Assembly (NCBI RefSeq): GCF_040784935.1 | Contig: NZ_CP160680.1 | Span: 1,231,501-1,295,500 of the forward strand | Reading direction: 5' to 3' | From: Lewinella sp. LCG006 | GTDB lineage: Bacteria > Bacteroidota > Bacteroidia > Chitinophagales > Saprospiraceae | DNA: 64,000 nucleotides | Part shown: piece by piece, positions 1 through 9,400 of the stretch | How positions within the stretch are numbered: position 1 is the first letter of the stretch | Layout: each line of letters opens with the position of its first letter | Made by a program: the position numbers and the translations under genes | The notes under the pieces: generated by a model | What the model was told of the DNA's origin: nothing | Seen by the model: only the letters and a program-made list of their open reading frames with translations | Databases searched by the model: none

Positions 1-630
1 CAATTGCATACCGCCATTGAAAAAGTAGCGGACGCGCCCATCTTTATCGACGACACCCCCGGTATCAACAGTTTTGAGCTACGGGCCAAGTGTCGACGTT
101 TGAAGATGCAGTACGACATTCAACTCATCATCATTGACTACCTACAGCTGATGAGTGGTGGTGGCGACAACAAAGGCGGCAACCGTGAACAAGAGGTAAG
201 TGCTATCTCACGCGCCCTCAAGGGACTGGCCAAAGAATTGAATGTACCCGTCATTGCCCTCTCCCAGCTGAGCCGGGCAGTGGAGACCCGTGGCGGAGAT
301 AAACGCCCGATGCTCAGTGACTTACGCGAATCGGGATCGATAGAGCAGGATGCCGATATGGTGCTATTCATTTACCGTCCAGAGTACTACCAAATCCTGG
401 AAGACGAAGAAGGTCAATCGCTGAAAGGGGTCGCCGATTTGATCGTTGCCAAAAACCGGGCGGGTGCCCTTACGGATGTTCGCCTCCGTTTTACCGGAGA
501 GTTTGCCCGTTTCTCCAACATGGATGACCCCGACTTTGGGGATCTCCCGGGCGACACTTTCGAAAGTCCTTTCAACAACATCATTACCAAACCGTCGAAG
601 ATGAATGATGGGGAGGATATTCCTTTTTAG
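1..630 (+). CDS. dnaB: Replicative DNA helicase DnaB, C-terminal part (gene starts before the window)
   Basis: The reading frame is already open at base 1 and gives 209 visible residues ending in a TAG-type stop at 630. The visible part is the RecA-like motor domain of the replicative helicase that unwinds DNA at the fork. Seen: the Walker B strand IIIDYLQLM, the PVIALSQLSR strand that follows it, and the DLRESGSIEQDAD segment with FIYRPEYY, which in DnaB carries the arginine finger and DNA-contact residues. The Walker A motif and the N-terminal primase-binding domain must lie upstream, outside the window. The tail after FSNMDDPDF is acidic and low in complexity. The TTG at base 4 is not a start, only a leucine codon in the open frame. 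Confidence 0.95.
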   Translation, partial: QLHTAIEKVADAPIFIDDTPGINSFELRAKCRRLKMQYDIQLIIIDYLQLMSGGGDNKGGNREQEVSAISRALKGLAKELNVPVIALSQLSRAVETRGGDKRPMLSDLRESGSIEQDADMVLFIYRPEYYQILEDEEGQSLKGVADLIVAKNRAGALTDVRLRFTGEFARFSNMDDPDFGDLPGDTFESPFNNIITKPSKMNDGEDIPF

Positions 631-738
631 GAAATCGGAGGTCGGAAAGCGGAAGTCGGAAGTACCTATATACACGAGAACTATAAAGGAAGAATCCCTG
701 CCACCAGGTGATACTAATACTTCCGACTTCCCACTTCT
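628..738. repeat. Intergenic GGAAGTCGG-type repeat with inverted halves
   Basis: Between dnaB and the glycosidase lies a run of short related units (GGAAATCGG, AGGTCGGAAAG, GGAAGTCGGAAGT) followed about 60 nt later by the inverse complement ACTTCCGACTTCC. A similar run, TCGGAAATCGGAAGTCGG, recurs at 59134-59155, so this is a dispersed unit and not a feature of the dnaB gene. The two halves can pair through AGTCGGAAGT/ACTTCCGACT. The upstream extension of the glycosidase frame runs through this repeat, one reason to reject the longer start. Confidence 0.6.
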
Positions 739-787
739 AAACTCCAAATCAAAAAAGAGTTTCCTAACCAAAAACTACCCTCCATCT

Positions 788-3175
788 ATGCTACGCTACC
801 TAATTCCTTGTCTATTTTTTTCGATCACTTTTCTTGGTTGTAGTGCTGATAAACCGCTGGATGATTTTTCAACGATTGTAGGCGATAGTCCTTCTATAGA
901 GGGGAAAGCGGCTTATCTGAATTCGCCTTTTGTCACAGCGGGTGATCGCATTTACATGGTGGGGCATCAAAACGGTAGTTTCCCAGAGTTGGGCTGGCAC
1001 CTTACCGGCGAGATGGGCGGCATCTGGGATCATCCGATCAAACTGATGGATGGTTTTGAAATCGCTTTGACGACAGAAGGACAAACCGTGACACTTGACA
1101 GTGCTACCATCTTTATCAACTATCCCTTTGCCAATCAACATCTTTTTCACTTTCCTCAATTAGGTGTAAATGTGGAGCGCTGGCAGTTTGTACCCGATGG
1201 CAAGGAGGGACTGGTAGTGCAGATTGTCTTGAAAAACACCACCTCCGCAACCCGCGATGTGCAGCTGCAATTCTCAGGATACAGTGATCTTCGTCCCACC
1301 TGGTTAGGAGAACGCACACAGATGATTGACGGCCAAGACCAAATGACCTATCAGGAGGAAGAAGATAGCTGGAGGGCCAAAGACAGTCTCAACAACTGGT
1401 ATGTGCAGTTCGGTGCAGATCAGACGCCCACAAAAAGCAGCCTTGTATCCACACCTTATGGCGGAATGGGAGCAGGAGGTGCCTTGCATTACGACCTTAC
1501 GCTCTCGCCCAATGGCACTGCTTCCATCACTTTTACCATTGCCGGCAGCTACGTGTCAGAAACAGCATTATTAGCTACTTACAAAGTGCTGCAAGCGAAC
1601 TACCTCTCCTTTCTAAAGAATAAAAAAGAACGCTACGCAGCTTTAGCCGAAAAATCAAAGCTGAGTATCCCTGACCCTCAATTGCAGCAAACATTCGAAT
1701 GGCTCAAATACAATTCCGATTGGCTGATACGCAACATTCCAGAAACAGGAAAAGGTATCATGGCGGGTATTCCCGATTATCCCTGGTGGTTTGGCGTTGA
1801 TAGCGAATATGCCCTCAAAGGCTATATGGCCATTGGTCGTGAGGATGTGGTATTGCCAACCATTGCTTTACTCGATAGTCTTTCGGCAGTAACCAATGGT
1901 AATGGGCGGATTGTCCATGAAGTATCTACCAACGGTGCTGTCTTCAACCCTGGCAATATCAACGAGACCCCACAATTTGCTTCGCTGATCTGGGAGGTTT
2001 ATCGCTGGAATGGTGAGGAGAGCTTCCTGCGGAAGTATTTTCCGACCATTCAAAAAGGGCTACAGTGGCTGATGATCGAAAGAGACAGCAATCAAAACCT
2101 TTTCCCGGAAGGATTTGGCATGATGGAAATTCATGGATTGGACAGTGAGATGATCGACGTGGCGGCTTATTCACAGCGAGCGCTGGCAGATGCGGCCAAA
2201 ATTGCGAGGGTGCTGGGGGAAGATAAACCAGCTGCTCAATACCAGGAACAAGCCCAGCAGTTGGCCGCTAAAATCAATGAAGAATTTTGGTCAGAGGAAT
2301 TTGCCTCCTATGCCGATTTTATTGGTACCGATGAACAAGCTCTTCATCTTATCGAAGATGCCATCATCCGTGCCGACACCCTGGATAAACCCTGGGCAGT
2401 AGAAGAGTTGAAGCGGACCCGGGAAAGTATTTTGGCAAACCCCTCCCCTGGACTTAAGCCTTTTGTGCTTCATCACAATTGGGTCGTCAATACCCCTATG
2501 GAGATGAAGATCGCTGATCCGGAAAAGGCCATTTTAGCACTGGAAACGGCGCGCCGCTTTGTCAATCCTTTCGGGGTATTCGTCACTGGCATCGACCGCG
2601 ATGAATCGGCGGGGTCTGACGACGGCGCTTTTAAGGGTTCCAAAGCTTTTTCCTATACAGGGGCGGTGATGACACTCCCTACCGGTGTACAGGTCGTGGC
2701 AGAAAATAATTATGGTCGGCCTGACCAAGCTTTAGATTACCTCCAGCGAATGAGTCGCAGTTTCAGTTATGCCCTCCCTGGCAGTATGTACGAGGTGTCT
2801 CCTGATTACGGGATGATTACACAAGCCTGGAACATCTACAGCTTTGCGGTACCGATCGTCCAGCAATTTTTCGGCATCCAACCCGATGCGGCCAACAAGC
2901 AAGTAGTCATTCATCCGCAAATGCCTAGCAGCTGGGAATACGCCAAGTTGGAAAACGTAGAGATTGCTGATAACGAAGTCAGCATTTTTTACAAAAAAGG
3001 AGAAAAGGGCGTCGAACTAGAGATCACCCAAACCAATACCCGCTGGACCTTGCAAGTAGCCCTCCCTCCTACTGACGCACAAAACATCACCATTACCAAA
3101 GGAGAACTGATGGAAAATGCAGCTGGAAGATTTGTCGTGAGCAAAGGAGGAGCGGTAGCTTTTACCGTGAAGTAA
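788..3175 (+). CDS. Lipoprotein glycosidase of the six-hairpin (amylo-1,6-glucosidase-like) type
   Basis: A 795-residue protein beginning MLRYLIPCLFFSITFLGCS, a lipoprotein signal with the acylated cysteine at position 18. The ATG at 788 is preferred over in-frame upstream starts because it places the signal peptide at the N-terminus. An N-terminal beta-rich part (to about residue 280) is followed by an alpha-helical toroid with family landmarks: DYPWWFGVDSEYALKGY near 330, GRIVHEVSTNG, NETPQFASLIW, GLDSEMIDVAAYSQRAL and SAGSDDGAFKGSKAFSYTGAVMTLPTG. These resemble glycogen-debranching and other (alpha/alpha)6-barrel glycosidases that use Asp/Glu pairs. The lipobox suggests a periplasmic or surface location and a role in oligosaccharide breakdown. 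The exact substrate and GH family cannot be assigned by reading. Confidence 0.8.
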   Translation: MLRYLIPCLFFSITFLGCSADKPLDDFSTIVGDSPSIEGKAAYLNSPFVTAGDRIYMVGHQNGSFPELGWHLTGEMGGIWDHPIKLMDGFEIALTTEGQTVTLDSATIFINYPFANQHLFHFPQLGVNVERWQFVPDGKEGLVVQIVLKNTTSATRDVQLQFSGYSDLRPTWLGERTQMIDGQDQMTYQEEEDSWRAKDSLNNWYVQFGADQTPTKSSLVSTPYGGMGAGGALHYDLTLSPNGTASITFTIAGSYVSETALLATYKVLQANYLSFLKNKKERYAALAEKSKLSIPDPQLQQTFEWLKYNSDWLIRNIPETGKGIMAGIPDYPWWFGVDSEYALKGYMAIGREDVVLPTIALLDSLSAVTNGNGRIVHEVSTNGAVFNPGNINETPQFASLIWEVYRWNGEESFLRKYFPTIQKGLQWLMIERDSNQNLFPEGFGMMEIHGLDSEMIDVAAYSQRALADAAKIARVLGEDKPAAQYQEQAQQLAAKINEEFWSEEFASYADFIGTDEQALHLIEDAIIRADTLDKPWAVEELKRTRESILANPSPGLKPFVLHHNWVVNTPMEMKIADPEKAILALETARRFVNPFGVFVTGIDRDESAGSDDGAFKGSKAFSYTGAVMTLPTGVQVVAENNYGRPDQALDYLQRMSRSFSYALPGSMYEVSPDYGMITQAWNIYSFAVPIVQQFFGIQPDAANKQVVIHPQMPSSWEYAKLENVEIADNEVSIFYKKGEKGVELEITQTNTRWTLQVALPPTDAQNITITKGELMENAAGRFVVSKGGAVAFTVK

Positions 3176-3238
3176 ATTACTAATTCGTTGTAACCTTTCC
3201 CACTCAAACGTTACTATAGTAATAAAGACAAGAATAAC

Positions 3239-3790
3239 ATGGCAAATACAAGCGCAAAACCGGCCTTTCTACAGTGGTACGAGCCGCATCACCAGAAGTT
3301 GGTACGCTATTGTCGCAGCCGGGCCTTTGGCGTGATGGCAGCAGAAGATTTGGTACAGGAAGCTGTACTTGCTACCCTGGCCAACTGGGAAAACATCAAA
3401 GACCATGACAAACTCCTGGGGTACATGATTGGGGTAGTGAACAATCTGGTACGCAACCATCGGCGCCGGGCACCGTTCCGAGCCCAATGGGATGAACAAC
3501 AATTGCAAGCCCTGGAAAGCCGCTTAGGTGATGCAGCCACTGCCTTGGACATCAGCTACCTATTAAAAGCTATTGACCAACTTCCAGCAAAGCAAGCGGA
3601 AGCTTTGCAACTGTATGAGATCAGTGGTTTTAAAATAAAGGAAATCGCTGCGCTACAGCAAAGTAGTGAAGGAGCCGTAAAGACCAGCCTGAGCCGGGCC
3701 CGCCAGCAACTGCGTCAAACCCTTGCGGAAGATGGTCGTCGCCTCAGCGTCGGTGAACGCCTGAGTATTTACGCTTCCGTATTGTTATAA
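3239..3790 (+). CDS. ECF-type RNA polymerase sigma factor
   Basis: A 183-residue sigma-70 family protein of extracytoplasmic-function size. Region 2 is visible at about residues 10-75 (VRYCRSRAFG, AAEDLVQEAVLATLANW, GYMIGVVNNLVRNHRRR), and region 4 at about 105-165 (AIDQLPAKQAEALQLYEISGFKIKEIAALQQSSEGAVKTSLSRARQQLRQ), a helix-turn-helix for the -35-like element. There is no room for region 1 or 3. The gene is followed after a large palindrome by a very short frame that looks like the cytoplasmic start of an anti-sigma protein, so the pair may be a damaged sigma/anti-sigma operon. Confidence 0.93.
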   Translation: MANTSAKPAFLQWYEPHHQKLVRYCRSRAFGVMAAEDLVQEAVLATLANWENIKDHDKLLGYMIGVVNNLVRNHRRRAPFRAQWDEQQLQALESRLGDAATALDISYLLKAIDQLPAKQAEALQLYEISGFKIKEIAALQQSSEGAVKTSLSRARQQLRQTLAEDGRRLSVGERLSIYASVLL

Positions 3791-3797
3791 AAAGCTT

Positions 3798-3963
3798 CTA
3801 AGGGGTCGGTGAAGAATAACTTCCCCATTTGATGCGGCCCTCTTACCGCCATACTTCGTTGCTTCGTCGGTTGCGTAGCTGGGGCTACGCGCCCTCCTCG
3901 CGTCTCGTCTGGCGGAAAGATGGCTCGCCTGAAAAGGACAACTTATTCTTCGCCGACCCCTTA
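3798..3963. repeat. 166-nt imperfect palindromic element after the sigma factor
   Basis: The outer arms, 3798-3822 and 3939-3963, are inverse complements with about two mismatches over 25 positions (CTAAGGGGTCGG... against ...CCGACCCCTTAG). Further in, ACCGCCA near 3845 faces TGGCGGAAAG near 3909, and at the centre GCGTAGC/GCTACGC (3873-3890) forms a tight hairpin. Almost the whole element can fold on itself. It has no coding potential of its own and separates the sigma gene from the small downstream frame. It could be a non-autonomous mobile element (MITE-like) or a structured transcript end. Confidence 0.75.
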
Positions 3964-3981
3964 GGCAAAAATGCTCCAATC

Positions 3982-4134
3982 ATGAACCATCGACCTTCCG
4001 ACACTAAAATAGATCAACAGCTAGAACGATTCAGAAGCATTCTCGACCCTATTCCTTTTGAAGAGGTTATTTCCTGGGTTTATCAAGCCCCAGCGCCACG
4101 AGCTTTAAAGTGGTGGCAAAAGTGGTGGTGGTAA
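3982..4134 (+). CDS. 50-residue protein, possible truncated anti-sigma factor
   Basis: A short frame with ATG at 3982 encodes a 50-residue protein starting MNHRPSDTKIDQQLERFRS, with a charged helical stretch, then FEEVISWVYQ, and ending in the tryptophan-rich LKWWQKWWW. The layout (soluble N-terminal helix, proline linker, W/K cluster, then nothing) resembles the cytoplasmic head of a membrane-anchored anti-sigma factor that stops just where a membrane helix would begin. No hydrophobic continuation is seen in other frames after the stop. It lies 19 nt beyond the palindromic element. It could also be a genuine small protein; the link with the sigma factor is inference from position. Confidence 0.4.
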   Translation: MNHRPSDTKIDQQLERFRSILDPIPFEEVISWVYQAPAPRALKWWQKWWW

Positions 4135-4271
4135 GCGTTGATGTTTGAGATTCCCATGTAGGTACATCTCGTCGCTATTTCTTCTTATCAATAAACATTT
4201 CATTTCATCAAGCACAGCAGACAAGCGTCCACTGAAGGGGAGGCGTGTGCCTGCTATTTAAAACCAGCATT

Positions 4272-4946
4272 ATGAATTACGGAAAAGAATTTCAACATTT
4301 CGCAGTCGGCCATCTCGGGATGAGCAGTATGCACCTGGAGGACTACCTCAACAAGACCAACCCATCATTGAACGCGACCATTTCCCCGACGGTAATTGAG
4401 GAACGCTCGCTGAACATGGTGCAGATGGACGTTTTCAGTCGCCTGATGATGGACCGGATAATTTTTTTGGGCGTACCCGTAAGTGACTACGTAGCCAATG
4501 TTATTCAGGCCCAGTTGTTGTTTCTACAAAGCACCGATCCCAAACGGGACATTCAAATGTATATCAATAGTCCTGGTGGTTCCGTCACCGCAGGCTTGGG
4601 AATTTATGATACGATGCAATACGTAGGACCGGACATTGCTACCATCTGCACCAGTATTTCGGCGAGTATGTCGGCAGTTCTCCTGGCAGCGGGTGCCCAC
4701 GGAAAGAGATCAGGCTTGCCCCACAGCCGAGTGATGATCCATCAACCCAGCGGTGGTATGCAAGGCCAGGTATCCGACATGGAGATCAGCTACCATCTGA
4801 TCAAAGGAATGCAAAAAGAACTCTACCGTATCCTCAGTGAGCATACGGGGCAGAGCTATGAGCAGATAGCCTCAGATAGTGATCGCGACCGCTGGATGTC
4901 AGCAGCGGATGCAGTAGCCTACGGAATATTAGATGAAGTCTTGTAA
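4272..4946 (+). CDS. clpP: ATP-dependent Clp protease proteolytic subunit ClpP
   Basis: A 224-residue serine peptidase that forms the barrel degrading proteins fed by ClpX/ClpA-type unfoldases. The start MNYGKEFQHFAV matches the usual Bacteroidota ClpP N-terminus and is preferred over a GTG 27 nt upstream. The catalytic triad is complete: Ser132 (SASMSAVLL), His157 (RVMIHQPSGG) and Asp206 (SDRDRW). The substrate-groove strand INSPGGSVTAGLGIYDTM is intact. Oddly, the usual GQAASMGA or GMAASMGA around the nucleophile reads SISASMSA. Neither tig nor clpX is adjacent, so it may be a second paralogue rather than the housekeeping copy. Confidence 0.95.
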   Translation: MNYGKEFQHFAVGHLGMSSMHLEDYLNKTNPSLNATISPTVIEERSLNMVQMDVFSRLMMDRIIFLGVPVSDYVANVIQAQLLFLQSTDPKRDIQMYINSPGGSVTAGLGIYDTMQYVGPDIATICTSISASMSAVLLAAGAHGKRSGLPHSRVMIHQPSGGMQGQVSDMEISYHLIKGMQKELYRILSEHTGQSYEQIASDSDRDRWMSAADAVAYGILDEVL

Positions 4947-4956
4947 GTAGGGACGT

Positions 4957-5172
4957 TTAGTCCTCGTCTTCGTCGTAGTAATCCTCGTCTTCCTCATTAA
5001 GGCCGAAAAGATCAATCTCTTCGTCGTCCTCGTCTTCTAAATAGACTTGTTTGGGTTTGTATTTCTGTTTACCGACAGGTTGGAGTTTGGTGCGTCGGCG
5101 TTGATCATTAGAATTAGTCCCAGAAGCGTTGTTTTCTGGTCGACTCTGACGTTGCTTATCTAACTGTTTCAT
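4957..5172 (-). CDS. Small acidic-tailed protein of unknown function
   Basis: A 71-residue frame, tail-to-tail with clpP with a 10-nt gap. It starts MKQLDKQRQSRPENN (ATG at 5172; a TTG three codons earlier is less likely). The first half is basic and polar (QRRRTKLQPVGKQKYKPKQ), the second extremely acidic (EDEDDEEIDLFGLNEEDED). It has no signal peptide, membrane segment or known domain. The charge-segregated layout suggests a nucleic-acid- or ribosome-associated accessory protein, but that is only a guess. A pause of about 160 nt without genes follows before the next gene's end. Confidence 0.6.
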   Translation of the reverse strand: MKQLDKQRQSRPENNASGTNSNDQRRRTKLQPVGKQKYKPKQVYLEDEDDEEIDLFGLNEEDEDYYDEDED

Positions 5173-5333
5173 TATGAGCAATGATTACAAAAGCTTTTTA
5201 TCAAGACAATTCTACAAGAAAAAATGATACGGCGAAAGGGGTAAGGCAAAAAAAATGGAAAAAAGTGGTAAATAAGCAAAGGTGAATCAATAACCGTCGG
5301 ATTTCCTGGAAGAGATTTTGGAAATCTATCTTG

Positions 5334-6236
5334 CTAAGCCACTTCGTGTCCTCTGGCAGCTTCCAATAATTCGAACCAATCCAGATCGGTCAACGAAATT
5401 TCAAGGGCTTGAGCTGCCGCTGTCATCCGCGATGGGCGCGCCGTACCCAGTACAGGCAAGATCTCCGCTGGGTGGTGTAACAACCAGGCGAGCAAGATGA
5501 CATCTGCTCCAGGGTTGCGGTATTTATGACCGATTTCGTCCAACTGATCAGCGACCCGGGAGGCGGTTTCATCATCACGATTGAAAAAGCCTCCCAGCGG
5601 CGACCAGGCCATGGGGTGCATCCCCAATTGGAGGCACTGATCGAAGGTACCATCAAAGAAGGGGGCCGTATGCAGAAGACTCGCTTCCACTTGATTGGTA
5701 ACCAGCGGGGTTACTTGCCGTAAATAGTCTAATTGAGAGGGCGTAAAATTAGAGACCCCAAAGTGCTGCACCTTTCCTGCTGCTTTTAAATGAGCTATGG
5801 CCTCGGCCACTTCATCGGCCTGCATCAGTGGGCTCGGTCGGTGGATGAGCAGGAGGTCCAGGTAATCTGTACGTAAATTGCGTAAGCTTCGCTCCGCTGA
5901 AGCAATGATATATTCCTTACGGTGATCATAGGCCTTCACCACGTTTTCGGGACGCTCCTTACAAACCAGTCGGATACCGCACTTAGTGACCAACTGCATT
6001 TCATGCCTTCTTCGGGGCTGGAGTGCCAAGGCATTGCCAAATGCTTCCTCGGTCGTATAATGCCCATAAATATCAGCATGATCGAAAGTAGTAATTCCCA
6101 AAGAAAGACAATGATCAATCATCGCTGACATTTCTTTGATGTCAAGATCGTGTCCCCAAACTCCCCAAGTCATTACGCCCGCTACCAAACGGGAAAAAAC
6201 AGGGCCAGGAGAAGACAATCGAATCGGAGCTAACAT
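5334..6236 (-). CDS. Aldo/keto reductase (YdhF-like oxidoreductase)
   Basis: A 300-residue NADPH-dependent oxidoreductase of the TIM-barrel aldo/keto reductase family. The catalytic tetrad is visible: Asp52 and Tyr57 in FDHADIYG, Lys85 in QLVTKCG, and His132 in LLLIHRP. GVSNFTPSQLDYL and AWSPLGGFF are also family motifs, and the C-terminal PVLGTARPSRM is the cofactor-binding loop. ATG at 6236 is chosen over a TTG three codons upstream. The best match by eye is the YdhF group, whose physiological substrate is not firmly known. It is transcribed divergently from the CHRD protein gene across a 180-nt gap. Confidence 0.93.
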   Translation of the reverse strand: MLAPIRLSSPGPVFSRLVAGVMTWGVWGHDLDIKEMSAMIDHCLSLGITTFDHADIYGHYTTEEAFGNALALQPRRRHEMQLVTKCGIRLVCKERPENVVKAYDHRKEYIIASAERSLRNLRTDYLDLLLIHRPSPLMQADEVAEAIAHLKAAGKVQHFGVSNFTPSQLDYLRQVTPLVTNQVEASLLHTAPFFDGTFDQCLQLGMHPMAWSPLGGFFNRDDETASRVADQLDEIGHKYRNPGADVILLAWLLHHPAEILPVLGTARPSRMTAAAQALEISLTDLDWFELLEAARGHEVA

Positions 6237-6417
6237 AGTGGTCAATTTTGTGCTCTAAGATAAACGGTCTTTCCCTGAGAAACGAACATCTGGCACCAGA
6301 TTATCATTTCAAGGATAAAACATCCACCCACCCTAGTGCTCTCGTAAGTCTTTTTTATAAAGACTTAATCATGCTGACATCAACCGTTTATTTTATTTTA
6401 CACAACTCCACTAACCA

Positions 6418-9400
6418 ATGAAAAATTTATTACTTTTTTGCTTAGCATTACTGTTAAGCGGAGCAGCAATTGCTCAAGAAATTTTTGAAGCCACCCTGAG
6501 TGGGCGACAAGAAGTTTACGCCGTAGCCACATCCGGAACGGGTAACATCACCGCCGAACTTACCGGCAACATCCTCGTCGTCAGTGGTATTTTCTCAAAA
6601 ATGAGTAGCCCCTTCGATGCCACCGTAGCTGGTGGTGCGCACTTACACATTGCTCCCGCGGGTAGGAATGGAGGAATTGCTTTCAACCTGACTCCAATTT
6701 TAGACCCCGACCTTCTGGGGGGCGTTTTTGTCGCTGCGACCAATACCTTTGTGCTTTCCAACGAGCAGGTCAACCAACTCCGAGCTGGAGACTTCTACGT
6801 CAACATTCATACGCTCGCCAATGGCGGAGGCGAACTCCGTGGACAGTTATTCCCACAAAGTGACGCCTATTATTGGGCCAACCTCTTTGGCAACAACGAG
6901 GTTCCTGCGATTATGACGGAGGCTTACGGAGCTTTGGCTTTTACTGTGACGGGCGACCAACTCGTTGCTACGGGTACTTTCAGTAACCTAAGTAGCGCCT
7001 TGGCCACGCAAATTGCTGGCGGAGTGCACCTCCATATTGCTTCTGCGGGTAGCAATGGAGATGTTGCGATTATCCTCAACCCTACCGTCGAGGCCGACGG
7101 CTTGAGTGGCACCTTTCTGGCTACGAACAATACTTTCACGTTAACGAGTGAGCAACAAACAGCCTTAGAGAGCGGCAACATGTACGTAAACATCCACTCT
7201 GCTAATTTTCAAGGTGGGGAATTGCGCGGGCAAGTTCTAGCCCCCGGGCGTACCGTCTTCCGCGCACATTTGGCAGCAGCCAACGAAATTCCATTGACAA
7301 CCTCCCTGGCTTCAGGTCAGCTTTTACTGACCATGACCGACAATGAGTTGATCGTTACGGGTAGATTTGGTGGTTTGGAAGGCGATATCGCTACGGACAT
7401 TGTTGGAGGCATCCACTTGCACAGTGCCGTAGCTGGTACCAACGGAGGTGTAGAAATACCGCTAACCATTGATATTGATGCCGACAATCGTGGGGCAACC
7501 GTAGAAGCAATTAGCAACACCTACCCACTCACTCCGGACATAGAGGAAGCACTTCTCAACCGTGGTTTCTACGTAAACATCCACACCCTGGCCAACCCTG
7601 CTGGTGAGATCAGGGGGCAGGTACTTCCAGAATGCCAATACGTACTCACCGCACCTTTGACGGGGACTCAGGAAATTCCTGACGTTAGTACATCCGCTTA
7701 CGGGATGATTAAGCTGGAAGTTTCTGGCGACCGGGCTATCGCTTCCGGTAGCTTCCGTAACCTGTCCAGTGCGCTGAATGTCGCCATTGCTGGTGGTGCG
7801 CATATTCATGCTGGTTTACCCGGACAAACCGGCGATGTTGTTTTCCTCTTAGCCCCAGTGACCGATCTTGATCTTTTGAACGGTGTTTTCCGCCCGGCAG
7901 CAAACACCTTTACGGTAGACGCCGACCAACGGGCCATGCTTCGTGCACGCGGGATGTACGTCAACGTCCATTCACTGCTCAACGCAGGAGGTGAATTACG
8001 GGGTAACCTGATGGGCGAATCTGCCAATTACTTTTTTGCTCCCCTTTCCGGGGTAAGTGAAGCAGTGCCCGTCAACACTGCAGCAAGGGGTATGATCGCG
8101 ATGGAAGCTAATGCTGGAGCCAGTGTAGCGGTAGGATCTTTTGCCAACCTAAGCAGTCCACTGGCGACCGCTGTTGCGGGAGGAGCCCACTTGCATACGG
8201 GCTTTGCCGGACAAGGTGGTCCAATCTTACAAGTATTGAATGTGGATGAACCAGGTACTTCTGGCGTGTTTTCAGCAGTCAACAATCGCTTTCAGCTGAG
8301 CAGCGGTGCTTTGGATACCTTGCGCGAAAGAATGGTCTACGTCAACATCCACTCTACCGAAAATACGGGAGGTGAAATCCGTGGCCAGGTACTGCCTTCC
8401 GCACAATCTTTTTTCCACACCACCCTGGATGGCATCAACGAAACCATGCCCCTAGCGGTGTCTGGATTAGGAGGTTTAAAGCTGGAACTTAGAGATACGA
8501 CCTTGATTGTTACAGGTAGCTTCGCCAACTTGGCTGGTGAATTTGACGCCAATATTGCTGGTGGTGCCCATTTGCACTTGGCGGGAGTAGGCAACAACGG
8601 TGACATTGCTTTTCCGCTGAATGCTACTTTGGCCTCCGACAATCTCAGTGGCTTCTTTACCGCCGCTGACAATACACTTGAGCTTACTACTGAGCAAGTA
8701 GCCAGCCTGCGGGCCGACAACTACTACGCCAACATTCACACTGCGGCCCAAGCCAGCGGTGAGCTGCGTGGACAAATTCTCCCGGAAGTCAACTTTTTCC
8801 CCCAAGCAGGAGATCTCCTTTTGCCTACCGAGGGCGAATTAATTGACATTGTCGGAGAGATCACTACGGCATTTACCGTGACCTGGCTACCGGGTACGGA
8901 CGTAGACAATGATAGTTTAGGCTACGTTTGGCAATTGGCCACAGACCTGGCGTTTGAAAATGTCATCTTCTCTACGGCTACGGCCGATGAAACTTTCTTC
9001 GCGACCACATTTGGTACCGTTGATTTACTTTTGGGTGCCAATGGCGTAGAAGTAGGCAGTAATGTTACTTTGTATCACCGGGTAGTAGTTACGGATGGTA
9101 GCAACGCTGATGCAAGCCAGCCCCGTTCCGTCAACTTGAATCGTGGCTTGGTCACGGGTATTGATCAGGTGTTAGCACAGTCGGTGCAAATGAATGTATT
9201 CCCTACCCAAACCACCAATGATCCGATCACGGTAGAAATTACCAGTGATGAAAATCGCGATGCAACGCTGCACCTTACCAATGCATTAGGCCAAAGCCTA
9301 CAAAGCATCCCTACAGGATTGATCAATGGTGAGACACGTTTTACCATTGATTTGAACAGGCTTCCTGCTGGACGCTACTTCCTGGTGTTGAGCAGTGAAG

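Noticed and set aside
605-787. Longer start for the glycosidase
   Set aside because: The extension reads through intergenic repeats and would hide the lipoprotein signal that starts at 788.
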